Assembly: GCA_958450365.1 (NCBI GenBank)
Contig: CAUEEP010000735.1
Coordinates: forward strand, 3,314,001-3,378,000
Length of the DNA stretch: 64,000 nucleotides
Direction of reading: 5' to 3'
From: Mesorhabditis belari
Lineage: Eukaryota; Nematoda; Chromadorea; Rhabditida; Rhabditidae
The notes beneath the pieces were generated by a model, which was not told the origin of the DNA, made no database searches, and saw only the letters and a program-made list of their open reading frames with translations. Positions 31,500 to 60,317 of this stretch are shown here, in pieces. Every line of letters starts with the position of its first letter. The stretch's first letter is position 1. Both the position numbers and the translations under genes were made by a program.

Positions 31500-34403
31500 A
31501 TGGATCGAATACTTCGCGGTGTCATCAAATACAATAAAACTGTCAAAAAGGATTTGGTTGAACAATTTAAACGAATAAGAGATAATCCAAATGTGAGTTT
31601 TTTTAAAAACCTTGATAATCAACTAAGAAAGGAATGATTAGAAGTAACCATTAAGTTGTGGATAACGTTTTGGATAAGTGATATCTCATTTAATAGATCT
31701 AATGATGAATAAATTAGCTGCTAACTCTACAACAAAAAATTAACTGCTAACTCTACCATGAGAAATGGGGACCGACAAGAAACAAACGTTTTTAAATCTT
31801 GACATTTTAGACTTTGACAAAGATGGAACTTTTTATTGAATCAATATTTCTAAATAATCTCTTTTGTATGTAATAAAACTTGAGTGAAGCTAAAAAAATA
31901 GTAAATTAGATTCCTAAAGGATTTATAAAATGATATTTAAAAGCGATTGATAGCTAAAGCTAAAGCTCTCAAAGCTAAAGCTAAAGCTCTCAAATCCAAA
32001 GCTCTGAAAGCTAAAGCTCTGAAAGCTAAAGCTCTCAAATCTAAAGCTCTCAAAACTAAAGTTTTTTGTTGTTTTTTTTATTTAAAGAGTTTTTATGTTA
32101 TAGAAGCTTGTTTCTATAATTAATAAGTTTATCTTTTTAGTTTCTTTCAAGTTTTATCACATTTAAAAAAGATTGATTCAATAAAAAGTTCCAATCCAGT
32201 CAAGGAGGGCGTAATTAGATTTTGCTCGTTGTAGATTGACTCTTGGCAACTAATTTCTGTTTTAGACATACAATATTCATGATTAGACGTGATATCACAA
32301 ATCCCAAACAGTCACAGACACTTCTGGCCATTCCCTTGTAAGCAAAAATACCATGAGATTCAGCCAATTGCTGTCATGTTCACTTGTATGGACTCTCGCA
32401 TGTTGCCCACTCGTTTCACACAATCGGCTGTCGGAGATATGTTTGTGGTGAGAAATGCTGGCAATCTTGTACCCGATGCGCTTAACTATGGTTTGTTGAA
32501 TGGAAGGAACGAATTTAGACACGAAAAATTCGTTTTTAAAAAGTTTTTTTCGTAGCATTAGCTTATCTGGAATGCACAACGTAATTTCAAAATAAAAAAT
32601 AGAATTTTTGGCTATTTGGAATAGCCAAAATATTTTTCGATAGAAAAGGTTGACATTCTGGAATGCAGAATGAAATTTCGGAATAGAAAATGAAATTTTT
32701 ATGTTATCTGGAAGGCACAAGAGATTATCGGATAGAAACGAACGAGAGAATTTCGATAGAAAAAGTTGAACAATTTTAAGCACGAAAGATTCGTTATTAA
32801 AAAGTTTTTTTATTCGCATTTGCTTATCTGGAATGCACAAGAGATTTTTAAATAGTAAGAGTTGAATTCTAGGTGAATCCTCGGAAGTGAGTGTTACAAC
32901 AGAACCGGCAGCACTTGAATTAGCGGTGAAACGAGGAGGGATAAAACATGTGATCGTTTGTGGTCATGCTGATTGTAAGGTGACTATTGCGGTTACCTTC
33001 AAATACTATTTACATACTTTATCTAACAATAATTACTGCACGACTTTGAGCTACTGTAGATCAGTTACTGTGGATCAGTTACTGCAGATCAGCTACTGTA
33101 GATCAGCTGCTGTAGATCAGCTACTGTAGATCAGCTGCTGTAGATCGATCAGCTACTGTAGATCAGCTGCTGTAGATCGATCAGCTACTGTAGATCAGCT
33201 GCTGTAGATCGATCAGCTGCTGTAGATCGATCAGCTACTGTAGATCGATCAGCTGCTGTAGTTTGATCAGCTGCTGTAGATCAAGCAGCTACTGTAGATC
33301 GATCAGCTGCTGTGGATCGATCAGCTTTATCTAAAAGTAGTTCAATTCATTTTCAGGCGATGAATCTTTTACATGATCTTCATTTATGTCCAAAAGAATT
33401 CGACGCCTGTTCGCCGATGGACAATTGGGTACGCAACAATGGTTATAAGTCTATACAGAGGTCAGCAAATGGTAAAGATCAAAAGTTTTCTTCTGTTAAA
33501 GATCAGTTTTCTTCTGGTAAAGATTTCCAAAATCTTGTTCAGACTAAACGAACGATTGCATAGTGGCTCAAAATCAATTCCATTTCATTCACTTGTCTCC
33601 CCATCACAATCATTTGAAGCACTCATTGATCCATTTGATAAACTCCATATTCATGACAAATTGTCACAGGTTTGAAACTGGCACTTGGCTGGCGGGACTT
33701 GACTATTTTATTATTATTATTATTATTATTATTTTAGATAAACGTACTTCAGCAAATGATTAACATCACTTCTCACGAGTTTTTGAAAGAATATTTAGAG
33801 GTAAGGACCAAAAATGAAATTGAGTTTATGCAAATTTTTAGAGTGGAAAACTTTTCATTCATGGAATGTGGTTCGATATCTATAAAGGAGACGATTATCT
33901 CTTTAGCAAGGATAAGAAACAATTTGTCAATATTGAGGTGAGCTAAGACTTTATCTGTGCGCTCCAGGATAGGCAAATTTAAAAACGGCACTTGATTTGT
34001 CTTACGCGTTCCCCGGGGAATTCTTCCAATCTTGAATCGACGTCAACACAAAATTTCGGCCATTGCAAAATGGCTTATTTTATCTAGTAATAAACTTTTA
34101 TGCGCTCCAGAATAGGCAAATTTAAAATCAGAATCTAAATAGCATGACGCATTCCCGTGGAATTCTTCCAATCTTGAATCTCCGTCGATACAAGTACAAC
34201 GATCCCAAGCTAAAAGTAACGCTAAAATAGCTTCATTCTCTATACTGCGCTCCAGGATCTACAAATACTTAAAAGTTACTGTAAAATGAAATTCTTAAAG
34301 CATCAAAACCTAGGAGTCAACGATCACCGAGCTGATGTCCGAGTTGGAACGACGATGCGGGAAATCGATTATGGATAGCTTCGTGAAAGTGGAGGAAAAT
34401 TGA
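31500..34403 (+). CDS. bca-1: Beta-class carbonic anhydrase
   Basis: Eight exons in phase: 31500-31592, 32364-32490, 32873-32979, 33357-33460, 33543-33669, 33738-33800, 33842-33937, 34314-34403 (807 nt, 268 aa). The enzyme hydrates CO2 to bicarbonate. The zinc site of the family is visible: CMDSR (Cys39, with the Asp41-Arg43 dyad) and HADC (His105 and Cys108). Other conserved parts are PTRFTQS, FVVRNAGN and the C-terminal HGMWFDIYKGDDYLFSKDKK. The sequence resembles what I remember of C. elegans BCA-1 over the whole length, including the MDRILRGVIKYN start. No targeting signal is seen, so it is probably cytosolic or mitochondrial. TTTTAG one base before ATG suggests trans-splicing. Introns 2 and 7 hold box repeats, while intron 3 holds a separate tandem array. 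Confidence 0.93.
31955..32055. repeat. Short tandem repeat GCTAAAGCTCTCAAA in bca-1 intron 1
   Basis: Eight or so imperfect 12-18 bp units (AAGCTAAAGCTCT). Confidence 0.8.
32540..32860. repeat. bca-1 intron 2 box repeats
   Basis: TTATCTGGAATGCACAA-type boxes lie near 32568, 32655 (variant), 32710 and 32830. Units are shorter and less regular than in the channel genes, with ACGAAAAATTCGTTTTTAAAAAG blocks. Confidence 0.75.
33040..33335. repeat. Tandem repeat GATCAGCTACTGTA in bca-1 intron 3
   Basis: About 17 units of CTACTGTAGATCAG or CTGCTGTAGATCGATCAG; many contain the self-complementary CTACTGTAG or CAGCTG. Confidence 0.88.
33940..34313. repeat. bca-1 intron 7 box repeats
   Basis: Boxes GTGCGCTCCAGGAT and relatives near 33958, 34104 and 34247 are 143-146 bp apart, with GGCAAATTTAAAA after the box and GGAATTCTTCCAATCTTGAATC further on. 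Confidence 0.85.
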
Positions 34404-34940
34404 TAATTTTTTATCAAAAACGTGATTTAAATGTTAGTACTAGGATTTTTGAATTTTTCTCTGTAAGAGCTTACTTTGTTCACTTTTTGAGTGCATTTCT
34501 CAAGATTTTTGCCATGATTTTCTATGAAGATGCGGGTATTTCGGATATAAAGAGTTATTGATTATTGTACATGGTACACTGTTGTAGCACTCGAATTTGC
34601 GCTTGATTCCTTGGGCTTGTTTCCTTGGGCGGGATTAAGACGCATTGGTTCTTGGCAATTAAGAAATTTCCGGTTCACCCATAGCACTCCCCGCTCCGAT
34701 AGCCACTCGTAAAACTCATCATTGGTCTTGGCTTTGAGCTTTGGCCAAGATTAGACGACCGGTAAAAAGATTAGACGACTTAAGATTCAACCTATTAACT
34801 CAGCTATTCTTGTCATCTAAAAAAGAAAATGAGAAATGTAAGCAAGCAAGAAAACATGGGAAAACAAGAAGAAACAAGTCGCAAACAGGTTCTGAAAATA
34901 TCACCAATCGAAATCGAACAAAAAGGCTCATCAGTCATAT
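34404..34940. other. bca-1 to transposon spacer
   Basis: No gene was recognised. The only features noticed are a short near-palindrome TGTACATGGTACA at about 34566 and a lysine-rich open frame at 34741-34986 with no domain. Confidence 0.5.
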
Positions 34941-34962
34941 TACCGTATTTTCTCTAATAGCA
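34941..34962 (+). mobile_element. Left terminus of a MITE, cut by the Tc1-like element
   Basis: TACCGTATTTTCTCTAATAG matches both ends of the MITE at 37245-37484. It stops two bases later, where the transposon terminus CAGTCATGGACAAAAG begins. Confidence 0.7.
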
Positions 34963-36567
34963 CAGTCATGGACAAAAGTCTTTTAACGTTGGTTTTTAGA
35001 AGTTTGTTCTTTGTATAACTTGATCCAAATCCGACCAATTTGCAAACGGTTAAAAGATTTAAAGAACTTATTACCTCTAATTATCTCTAATTTTAACATT
35101 ACAAAAAGATGGATTCAATGATTTATAATATGTCATGAACTTTTTAATAAAACAAATTTGAGCCATAAATTGATGGGCAGTCTTTTAACATGTGAGAAAA
35201 ACATTATGAAAATCAATACTTAGTAGGTCCTCCGCGAGCCGCAATTACTGCTTGAATTCTCCTTGACATGCTGTCAACCAGATCACGTAGAATTTAGGGT
35301 CCAATAGTTGTCCAGACTCGACGGATGAAGTACCAAAGCTCTACTTTTGATCCGAATAGTTTCCCCTTCAATTTCGACTTCACAAACGCCCACAAGTTCT
35401 CGATCACATTCAAATCAGGATTATAGGGAGGAGCAGACACAAGTTGAACACGGTTTGCTTTAAACCATCCTGGCACCAGAGCCGTTCCTCCATTGGCGAG
35501 TCGAACACGGCGTCCCATCAGCAGCTGTGACTTGTGGCACGGGACAACAGCCAACCTTGGCCCGTTTGCGTCCTGGTACAACAACCAACCTTGGCCAGTT
35601 TGCGGTCGAAAACGGTAGAAGATCATTCTCCAGAATCGTCTTGTAGCGTTGAGCATTCAGCGTTAAATTTAGAAGGACGAGTGGGCCCAGTGAATTTCTG
35701 GACATTGCTCCTAGAAATCAGCAAATCAGTAGGCACAAAATACAAAGGTTCTTACCTGCATAGCGTGATCGATCCACCACCAAATTTAACTGTAGGACGC
35801 AAGGATTTATTGTTATAACGTTGTCCGACTGGTCTCCGTATCAAATGATTGCCATCAGGGGCGAAAAGATTGACTTTCGAATCGTCGGTGAACACAACAT
35901 TGACCCAATCATGCGACGTCCAACTTTGATACTTCTTAGCAAACTCGAGACGAAGCTTTCGGTCCTTAGCTACCATCAGAGGTTTCTTGGCGGTCCTTCT
36001 AGTCATCAAACCAGCGTGAATCAGGCGTTGACTCACTGTTTTTCGAGAATTTTTTTTGTTAAATTGTTGCTTCCATAGCCACGCCATCAGATTTGGGTTC
36101 TTCATGTGGGCCAGAACGAGCGCATTGTCTTCTCGTAGAGTTGTAACTGGTGGACTTCCACTGATGCGCGATAAACGTTTCCCGCGAGTTTGGCCCTGGA
36201 GACAACAAGCGATACAGTTGTTTCGGTACAGCGGAAGAGCTCAGCCACGGCTTTTCTAGACATTCCATTTTTTCGAGCTTCGACGATTTTCTCTTTGTCA
36301 GAAGTTGATAAGTAGGTGTCGGGCCTCTAAAATATTACAGTTAGCAACCAGAAATCAAAAGGAAAAAGACAGAACAAGAAGAAATTTCTCGAAAAAACTG
36401 TGATGACTTTTGTCCCTCGATTTTTGGCAAAATTTTTGTTTTTTAAGAAGCTCATGACATATTATAAATCATTGAATCGATCGCTTTGCTAATGCTAAAA
36501 CTAGTGATAATAAGCTCTTTAAATCTTTCAACCGTTTTTGCAAATTGGTCGAATTTGGATCAAGATA
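34963..36567 (-). mobile_element. Tc1-like DNA transposon, degraded, right end lost
   Basis: The left end begins CAGTCATGGACAAAAGTC. A left arm at about 35000-35157 is inverted at about 36438-36567 (GACATATTATAAATCATTGA and AAATTGGTCGAATTTGGATC). The outermost roughly 40-50 bp of the right arm are missing where a second element (36570-37170) begins. It encodes a broken Tc1-family transposase on the minus strand. The element is inactive as read here. Confidence 0.8.
35294..36330 (-). pseudogene. Tc1-family transposase, frameshifted
   Basis: Read right to left, there is an N-terminal helix-turn-helix part (KEKIVEARKNGMSRKAVAEL). A frameshift near 36175 leads into the second DNA-binding part (SGSPPVTTLREDNALVLAHM). 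The catalytic core has VVFTDDSKVNLFAPDGN and GGGSITL, then an intron (donor GTAAGAAC near 35755, acceptor TTTCTAG near 35710). NSLGPLVLLNLTLNAQRYK follows, then a second frameshift near 35605. The last part has LYQDANGP and PYNPDLNVIENLWAFVKSKL. The three catalytic acidic residues (TDD, QD, IEN) are present. The two frameshifts and an odd insertion after QDANGP mean no intact protein. Confidence 0.85.
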
Positions 36568-36569
36568 TA

Positions 36570-37170
36570 CAGTGGTCCACAAATACAACCCTGTTAAATT
36601 GGTCCCTCATCATTTGGCTTCCATCGGTTGGTGTTTTGTTAGGATCGTTTTTCACCATTTGGATCACGGCTCGATCTTCTTTTGTGGTTGTGATTGGTCG
36701 TCGGCCACTCTTGAGGCCTCGATGAAGGTTTCGGTCGACTTTTGATTGAGAAAGAATGCGGCGCACCGTCCTTCTCGAGCAATTGAAGAGGTTGGCCACA
36801 TCCTTTTCCCGCATCCCATTTTCCCGGACCTTGGCGATTCGGAGTGTCAAGGTTTTTCTTGCCAGCCATCTAAATAATAAAATAAAATACATTTAATGTT
36901 CATAGAACGCGAAAATAAAAAGAATAATCAAGGAAAACATCAATGGAGACATTTTTACTTTTGTGGAGCTATTTGTTAAGTAACTTATTGTTTTTGTTTT
37001 ATACTTTAATTTTTCTGCAATGTATACGGATAAATCTTATAATCCTGAAAAGTAGAGTGTTATGGGTAAGCAAAATACCCTACACTTTTTGGGAATATCG
37101 TTATTTTGCAAAATTTTCGTACGAAAGAAACTTTTGGATGGCAATGGGACAATACTTTTGTGGACCACTG
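36570..37170 (-). mobile_element. Non-autonomous Tc1/mariner element (about 600 bp)
   Basis: Terminal inverted repeats CAGTGGTCCACAAA and TTTGTGGACCACTG lie at the two ends. They are flanked by TA at 36568-36569 and 37171-37172, the target duplication typical of Tc1/mariner. It sits in the right arm of the neighbouring element, so it inserted later. It retains only the DNA-binding part of a transposase. Confidence 0.9.
36600..36870 (-). pseudogene. Transposase DNA-binding domain fragment
   Basis: Encodes a Tc1-type helix-turn-helix (RKTLTLRIAKVRENGMREKD, NCSRRTVRRILSQSK) followed by GRRPITTTKEDRAVIQM. The catalytic DDE domain is absent. A TTTAG lies just before an ATG that is out of frame with this reading, so the start is unclear. 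Confidence 0.8.
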
Positions 37171-37244
37171 TAACTAAAATTAAGTATAACTGAAGAGTAC
37201 TCAAATTTGAAGCAAATGAAAGTCAATCAAACATGAAAGCAGAT

Positions 37245-37484
37245 TACCGTATTTTCTCTAATAGTAGCGCACCCCGGCGAGCCCCGAGTTGGTGACCATT
37301 TTACGGTTTCCAAGCTTTTGCAGAAGCTCAACACTCTAATCCCCACTAGATCTAATCGTCAGCTACATTTTCCGTCCCCACATCGATAGGTTCTGATAAA
37401 AATCGATAGGTTCTGCGGTTCTCGAGATTTCGAGCAATTTAGGCGACGCTCAGGGTGCATTTCTATTAGAGAAAATACGGTATC
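37245..37484. mobile_element. MITE with 22-bp terminal inverted repeats
   Basis: TACCGTATTTTCTCTAATAG at about 37245 is mirrored by CTATTAGAGAAAATACGGTA ending at about 37483. The element is about 240 bp, non-coding, and internally GC-richer at the left end. A second, truncated terminus of the same family is at 34941. TACCGTA/TACGGTA at the very ends is also a frequent word in the box repeats. Confidence 0.85.
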
Positions 37485-38267
37485 TATGCAAATTGATCAT
37501 AGATATCAGCTACGAAAAGTGGGAAATGGAAAATTGACCCTCCAGTGACAAGTTCGCTAGGTAAAACTGTAAAATTTTGCACCGGTTTGGCCTTTTTCAG
37601 CAAAAAAGGCCAATTCTTGAAACTCTTGCATACTCGTTTAGCCGATTGCTCACGAAAAAAGAGGTGCTAGCAAAAGCAAAGCGCCAAATTATCTGTTCCA
37701 AATTCTTTGCGCCAAAAATTCTTGCGCCAAATTTGCACTTTTCAGCACACTTTCCTGCCAACTCTGATTAACCATTTATATTTTTTTTAGTTTTCCTATT
37801 TTGCCGCCTTCACCGGATCTAAAAATGGCATAAGATCTATATAGAGAGTAAAAAGCCCAATTGGGAACACAAAAATGACTGTTTTTTGGGGGTTTGTATA
37901 GGTATTTAAACGTGTTTTCTAATTGAAAACAGTGAGAACAAAAATTGTGAAGCAGAAAACTGAAAAAAGTTTGTTAGAAGTTGGGGAAAAGTGATTTGTC
38001 ATAGTGATTTTTATAAGGGCAAATTTGGTGCAAAGAATTTTGCGACAAATGACGAAAAACGCAGCGCTTTTCCTAGCACCTCCACGAAAAAATGAAATTT
38101 AAATTCACGCGAGTGGGACAAACGCGACCTTTTTTTTGCGCACCCGGACATTTGCGCACCTTTTTTTCCGCACTTAGCCCATTAGCGCACCTATTTGCGC
38201 ACCTAAGCCCATTAGCGCGCTCTAAAAGCTAATATTAACCAATTTCTATTCCAAAAGTTGTTTTTCT
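37485..38267. other. Spacer upstream of dhc-1, left part
   Basis: No gene was recognised. There are several stretches of GCGCACCT and TTTGCGCA words and a short open frame near 37577-37771 without a domain. Confidence 0.5.
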
Positions 38268-38478
38268 AGGTAATTTTAGGGTATCGAATTCAAATTTTGA
38301 CATAACAGAGCGTGTGGAACCAGATAAAACGACAAAACGTTTTGTCTTTGAAAGACAAAACGGCTAGATCAAATTACAGGAAATTGTCGATTTTTCTCTT
38401 TGTATAACTCCGTCCGTTTGTTTCCACAAGCTCTAATATGTCAAAATTTCGATTCTACGCCCTAAAATTACCTAATAA
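38268..38478. mobile_element. Foldback element with about 53-bp arms
   Basis: AGGTAATTTTAGGGTATCGA near 38270 is inverted near 38460 (CGCCCTAAAATTACCTAA). Both arms include TTTTGACATA/TATGTCAAAA and GTGTGGAA/TTCCACAA. The centre has its own hairpin around ACAAAACG. Confidence 0.75.
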
Positions 38479-38535
38479 TTGAGTATTCTCTAATTCTTGG
38501 GCTACTTTGCACCAAATTTTTTGCGCAACTGGGTC

Positions 38536-38995
38536 ATTTGCGCAACTCGCTATAACTTACTTCTAAGTGAGCCAGTCTTTCTGCTTTTGGTTTCATTTTG
38601 TAGATCTCAATAAGTGCAACAAAATGAAACCAAAAGCATAAAGATTGACCGACTTAGAAGAAAGTTATGGCGAGTTGCGCAAAAAAAAATGCGGAAATTT
38701 GCCTACCCTTGGTTTTTTACTTGTTAAGACTGGTTTAATAAGCCCCGTCCCCTAAGGTCAAGGTCTCGCACTTCTTAAGATCTACAAAATGAAACCAAAA
38801 GCATAAAGATTGACCGACTTAGAAGAAAGTTATGCCGAGCCAAACGACCTAGTCGTTTGCGCAACTCACTATAACTTTCTTCTAAGTCAGCCAATCTTTC
38901 TGCTATTGGTTTCATTTTGTTGCACTTATTGAGATCTACAAAATGAAACCAAAAGCATAAAGATTGGCTGACTTAGAAGAAAGTTATGTTAGCGT
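38536..38995. mobile_element. Palindromic repeat cluster (two full palindromes and one arm)
   Basis: 38538-38681 is a near-perfect palindrome of about 144 bp. Its arms contain TTGCGCAACTCGCTATAACT and TGCTTTTGGTTTCATTTTGT. A single arm lies at 38783-38840 and another full palindrome at 38858-38985. The same family is inserted in the nAChR gene at 62018-62257. Confidence 0.85.
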
Positions 38996-39569
38996 AAATG
39001 ACCCAGCAAAGGACGCTATAACTTTCTTCTAAGTCCACCCCCGTAATTCTTCGAAAAAAAATGTCATATTCTTTTCTCATTTTCGTCAAAAGTTTTGCGC
39101 GCTTCATTTTATTCCCTCCATTTCTTTCCCCGGTTTACTTTGCCTAGCTGTTCCTTTCTCCTTTTCTCTGCATTTGTTCAAAAATTCCTCTTTTCCCGCG
39201 CTCAAATTCCTCCAGGGTACCCCGTTAACGTTCTTTTTGCAGAGCAAATAGAGGATTTCATAACAATTTTGTCATAGTCAGCTTTGTCATAGACAGCTTT
39301 TTGCTTGTACTTGGCTTTACAAATGGGTTTTTACCCAAATTGACGAATCAAATAGGTTTACTGGCTGTTTCACCTGGCCCTGATCCTCTTGTTTTCGTAA
39401 AATCAGTGCTAAAACGATTCAGATTTACTCTTAACACTTCCAAGTATCGATTCTATGTTGGTCCTTAGCTCTAACTGGTCCAATTTTGCTTCTGCATACA
39501 AGATTCCAGCCGTTTTTCTTTTGTTTTCCGTTCGTAAACGTTGATTACACTTTTCTTTCAGAAAGATTC
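38996..39569. promoter_or_regulatory. dhc-1 5' flank with spliced-leader acceptor
   Basis: Ordinary AT-rich DNA with pyrimidine-rich runs. It ends in TTTTCTTTCAG at about 39551-39561, nine bases before ATG. This fits an SL1 trans-splice acceptor. No TATA box or other core element was recognised. Confidence 0.6.
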
Positions 39570-57542
<17,973 letters not shown>

Positions 57543-57716
57543 AATATTCTTTTTTGATTCTTTGCATATTAATTTGTTTTCATCTGGGCCTTGTAATATT
57601 TTTCGTTTTTTTGCGTTTAATGTGTAATACTTTTTTCATTGTGTTTAGTAATCTGGTTTTTTAATGAGCTTTTATGTTAGGTGTCTTTTGTGTTATCCTG
57701 TTTTAAAGTGCTTTTG

Positions 57717-57722
57717 AATAAA
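57717..57722 (+). terminator. dhc-1 polyadenylation signal
   Basis: AATAAA about 175 bp after the stop codon; this is the first canonical signal downstream. Confidence 0.7.
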
Positions 57723-58435
57723 TCATAATAGTTAGAAATTTTTATCTTAGTCGAATCAAACATAAATCACACATTGCATTGGAATTACGGAATTGTGCCG
57801 CTTATGTGCTCGGGGTTGAAAGCCAATTCATCATTCCCAAAACGCATTCACCGCATCTCCTCACCTTTCCCCTTTGCCCCCTTTCAACCCATCACATGGA
57901 TCGCATTCACGGCCTCTATGACTCCAAATTTGGCTTTTTATCCATTTCATTGATGAGTTCAGCTCTATTGCTGTCTCTATTAGTAACAGTACTAATAAAT
58001 CGGTACGTTATTAGTCAGCTTTGAGATTTCTGTGCTTAACATTCCACTCTGTGACATCCAGGATCGCTTTTGGGCAATTTGTGAATTGAACTTGTTGATG
58101 AGTTTTTCTGATTTTTCAGAATCATGGAGTTAGGGATAGCTTTTGGGACGCCTTTTAGAAAACGGTCACATTAAAGAGTGTTTAAAGTTGTTTAAAGAGT
58201 TGCTTAAACTTGTTTAAAGAGTGAAGAAAATTTGAATTTCATATTTTTCACGAACTTTAAAGAGATTTTTACATGAAAAATTGGCCCTGAGATTTGTGGA
58301 TGGGTTTTTTCTTTGAGGGAAAACGGAGAATATCTCTCCAGGGACCCTCCCCTTTTTGCCATTTTTCTTTTCCCCATTCCTTTGAACACTAAAGCTTTGT
58401 CTTCTTTGAGACTTTTGACCTTAAAGCTCATCTCG
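57723..58435. other. dhc-1 downstream spacer
   Basis: Contains one box (GTGACATCCAG near 58055) and no recognisable exon. A hydrophobic open frame near 57779-58024 has no domain. Confidence 0.5.
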
Positions 58436-58860
58436 TGGTTTTCCCTTCTATTCAATAGATAGTGTGCCATCCAGAATGAAAACTTTGTTAGATAAGTATA
58501 GTAAAAGAAATCATAGTAGCAGAGTTTTCTTATAGAACTCCTTCGTGCACTAGAAAGGCTAAGTTTCCATTAGCACAAAGTACACCTGAAACTTATCCAT
58601 TGTATAGTGTGCCTTCCAGAATGAAAACTTTGTTAGATAAGTATAGGAAAAGCAGCCATTCTAGCGACGTTTTCTTATAGAACTCCTTCGTGCACTAGAA
58701 AGGCTGATTTTCCATTAGCACAAAGTACATCTGAAACTTATCCATTAGATAGTGTGCCATCCAGAATGAAAACTTTGTTAGATAAGTATAACGAAATTCT
58801 TTATGAAACACGAGTTTTCAAAGGGAACTCGTTTCGTGCTCTAGAGACGATGGTTTTCTC
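58436..58860. repeat. Box-repeat array, 145-bp period
   Basis: Boxes start at 58464, 58609 and 58754 (145 bp apart, twice) with AACTTTGTTAGATAAGTATA and CCTTCGTGCACTAGAAAGG. The family is the same as in the channel introns 30-50 kb away, across the intervening dhc-1 gene. Confidence 0.92.
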
Positions 58861-59099
58861 TGTTTTTCTGTAGCTTTTCCTCTTTTTTATTCCTTCCTTA
58901 ATCATTGCTTCTTTTTTTTTGCCCATTTTCCAGACTAATCAACGATTCAGCTGAAGGAGTTTTCCCAATTTTGCTTTTCTCTTTTTCTAATGTGACTTTT
59001 ACTATTTGCATTACTCAACGAAAATTTTAGCTTTTAAAATTTCTTTACGTTTTTTTTTAGTTTAAAAGTGCTTTATTTATTGTTTTGTTTATTTTTGAG

Positions 59100-59405
59100 C
59101 CAGCAAGCTAACCAACTAGCTAGCTAGCCAGTCAGCCAGCTAGCCAACTAGCTAGCTAACCAACTAGCTAGCTAGCCAGTCAGCCAGCTAGCCAACTAGC
59201 TAGCTAACCAACTAGCTAGCTAGCCAGTCAGCCAGCTAGCCAACTAGCTAGCTAACCAACTAGCTAGCTAGCCAGTCAGCCAGCTAGCCAACTAGCTAGC
59301 TAACCAACTAGCTAGCTAGCCAGTCAGCCAGCTAGCCAACTAGCTAGCTAACCAACTAGCTAGCTAGCCAGCCAGCTAACTGGCCAGCCAGCTAACCGGC
59401 CAGCC
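59100..59405. repeat. 48-bp satellite rich in CTAGC
   Basis: Five near-perfect copies of a 48-bp unit built from AACTAGCTAGCTAGCCAGTC plus related 16-bp blocks. Dense CTAG/GCTAGC palindromes. Confidence 0.93.
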
Positions 59406-59754
59406 ATTTCCTGGACTCTTAGCTCTCTTCTAAAACCTAAAACCCTTCTTTTTTAACTCCTTTTTGATTAGACGTAACTAAAAAACAAACAATAAACCCC
59501 AAACGTTAGCGTTAACACCTCTTTTCCAAAATCAGAAGGCAAATGCTGATGTTCTCCAAGGCACTTTACATGTTTGCCTTTTGCCCTCGAGCGAGCCTTA
59601 ACGTTGCAATTTTTTTTGAAAGACACCCAACTAGACAAATTACAATTGAAAAGAAACAAAGGAATACCGGTAAAGTTTTCCCTTTGAATTTTCCCGATAA
59701 ATCCATATAGCGATATTCAAATCCAGTCGCATCATCTAAACCATTTCTTCGTAA

Positions 59755-60065
59755 AAGTTGCGCAAAGGTCGGCAAACGCAAACGTACGCAAACGTACACA
59801 AACGGACGCAAACGGACGCAAAGGCAAACGTACGCAAACGTACGCAAAGGCAAACGTGCGCAAACGCAAACGTACGCAAAAGTACTCAAACGTACGCAAA
59901 AGTACTCAAACGTACGCAAACGCAAACGTACGCAAACGTAAACGTGCGCAAACGTAAAGCGCACCGCTCTGCTTTCGCGCCAGTTCCTTAAAAACGTCAA
60001 AAAAAGTTGCACAAATGACCCTGTTGCGTAAATGAAAATTTGCGCAACAGGGTCATTTTTTCAAC
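59755..60065. repeat. GTACGCAAAC repeats and a TTGCGCAACAGGGTCA palindrome
   Basis: 59758-59960 is an irregular array of CGCAAACGTA and GCAAAGGCAAAC. It gives a long minus-strand open frame of alternating Arg/Val/Cys/Phe that is an artefact. 60005-60060 is a hairpin of ATGACCCTGTTGCG and its inverse. Confidence 0.85.
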
Positions 60066-60317
60066 AGGTCGCAACACGGTCAACAGGGTCCCAAATGAAA
60101 ATTTGCGCAAACGTACTTGCAAATGACCCTATTGCGCAAATAGAATGGCGGAAAATAGGCTACCCCAAAATTTTAGCTTTTAGCAAAATTCTTTACGTTT
60201 TTTTTTAGTTTAAAATAGCTTTATTTATTGTTTTGTTGTGTTTTTTCTTGTTTTTTCTTGTTTTCTTTTGATTTTTGTTTAAAAACTCGTAACGTTTCGT
60301 TAATTTTTTTAGAGAAA

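Noticed and set aside
32295..32840. 181-codon minus-strand open frame
   Set aside because: Antisense to bca-1 exon 2 and its repeat-filled intron; no domain.
34741..34986. Lysine-rich open frame upstream of the transposon
   Set aside because: Runs into the MITE and transposon terminus, with no domain or splice context.
59566..60012. 148-codon minus-strand open frame rich in Arg, Val and Cys
   Set aside because: Encoded mostly by the GTACGCAAAC repeat; no domain.
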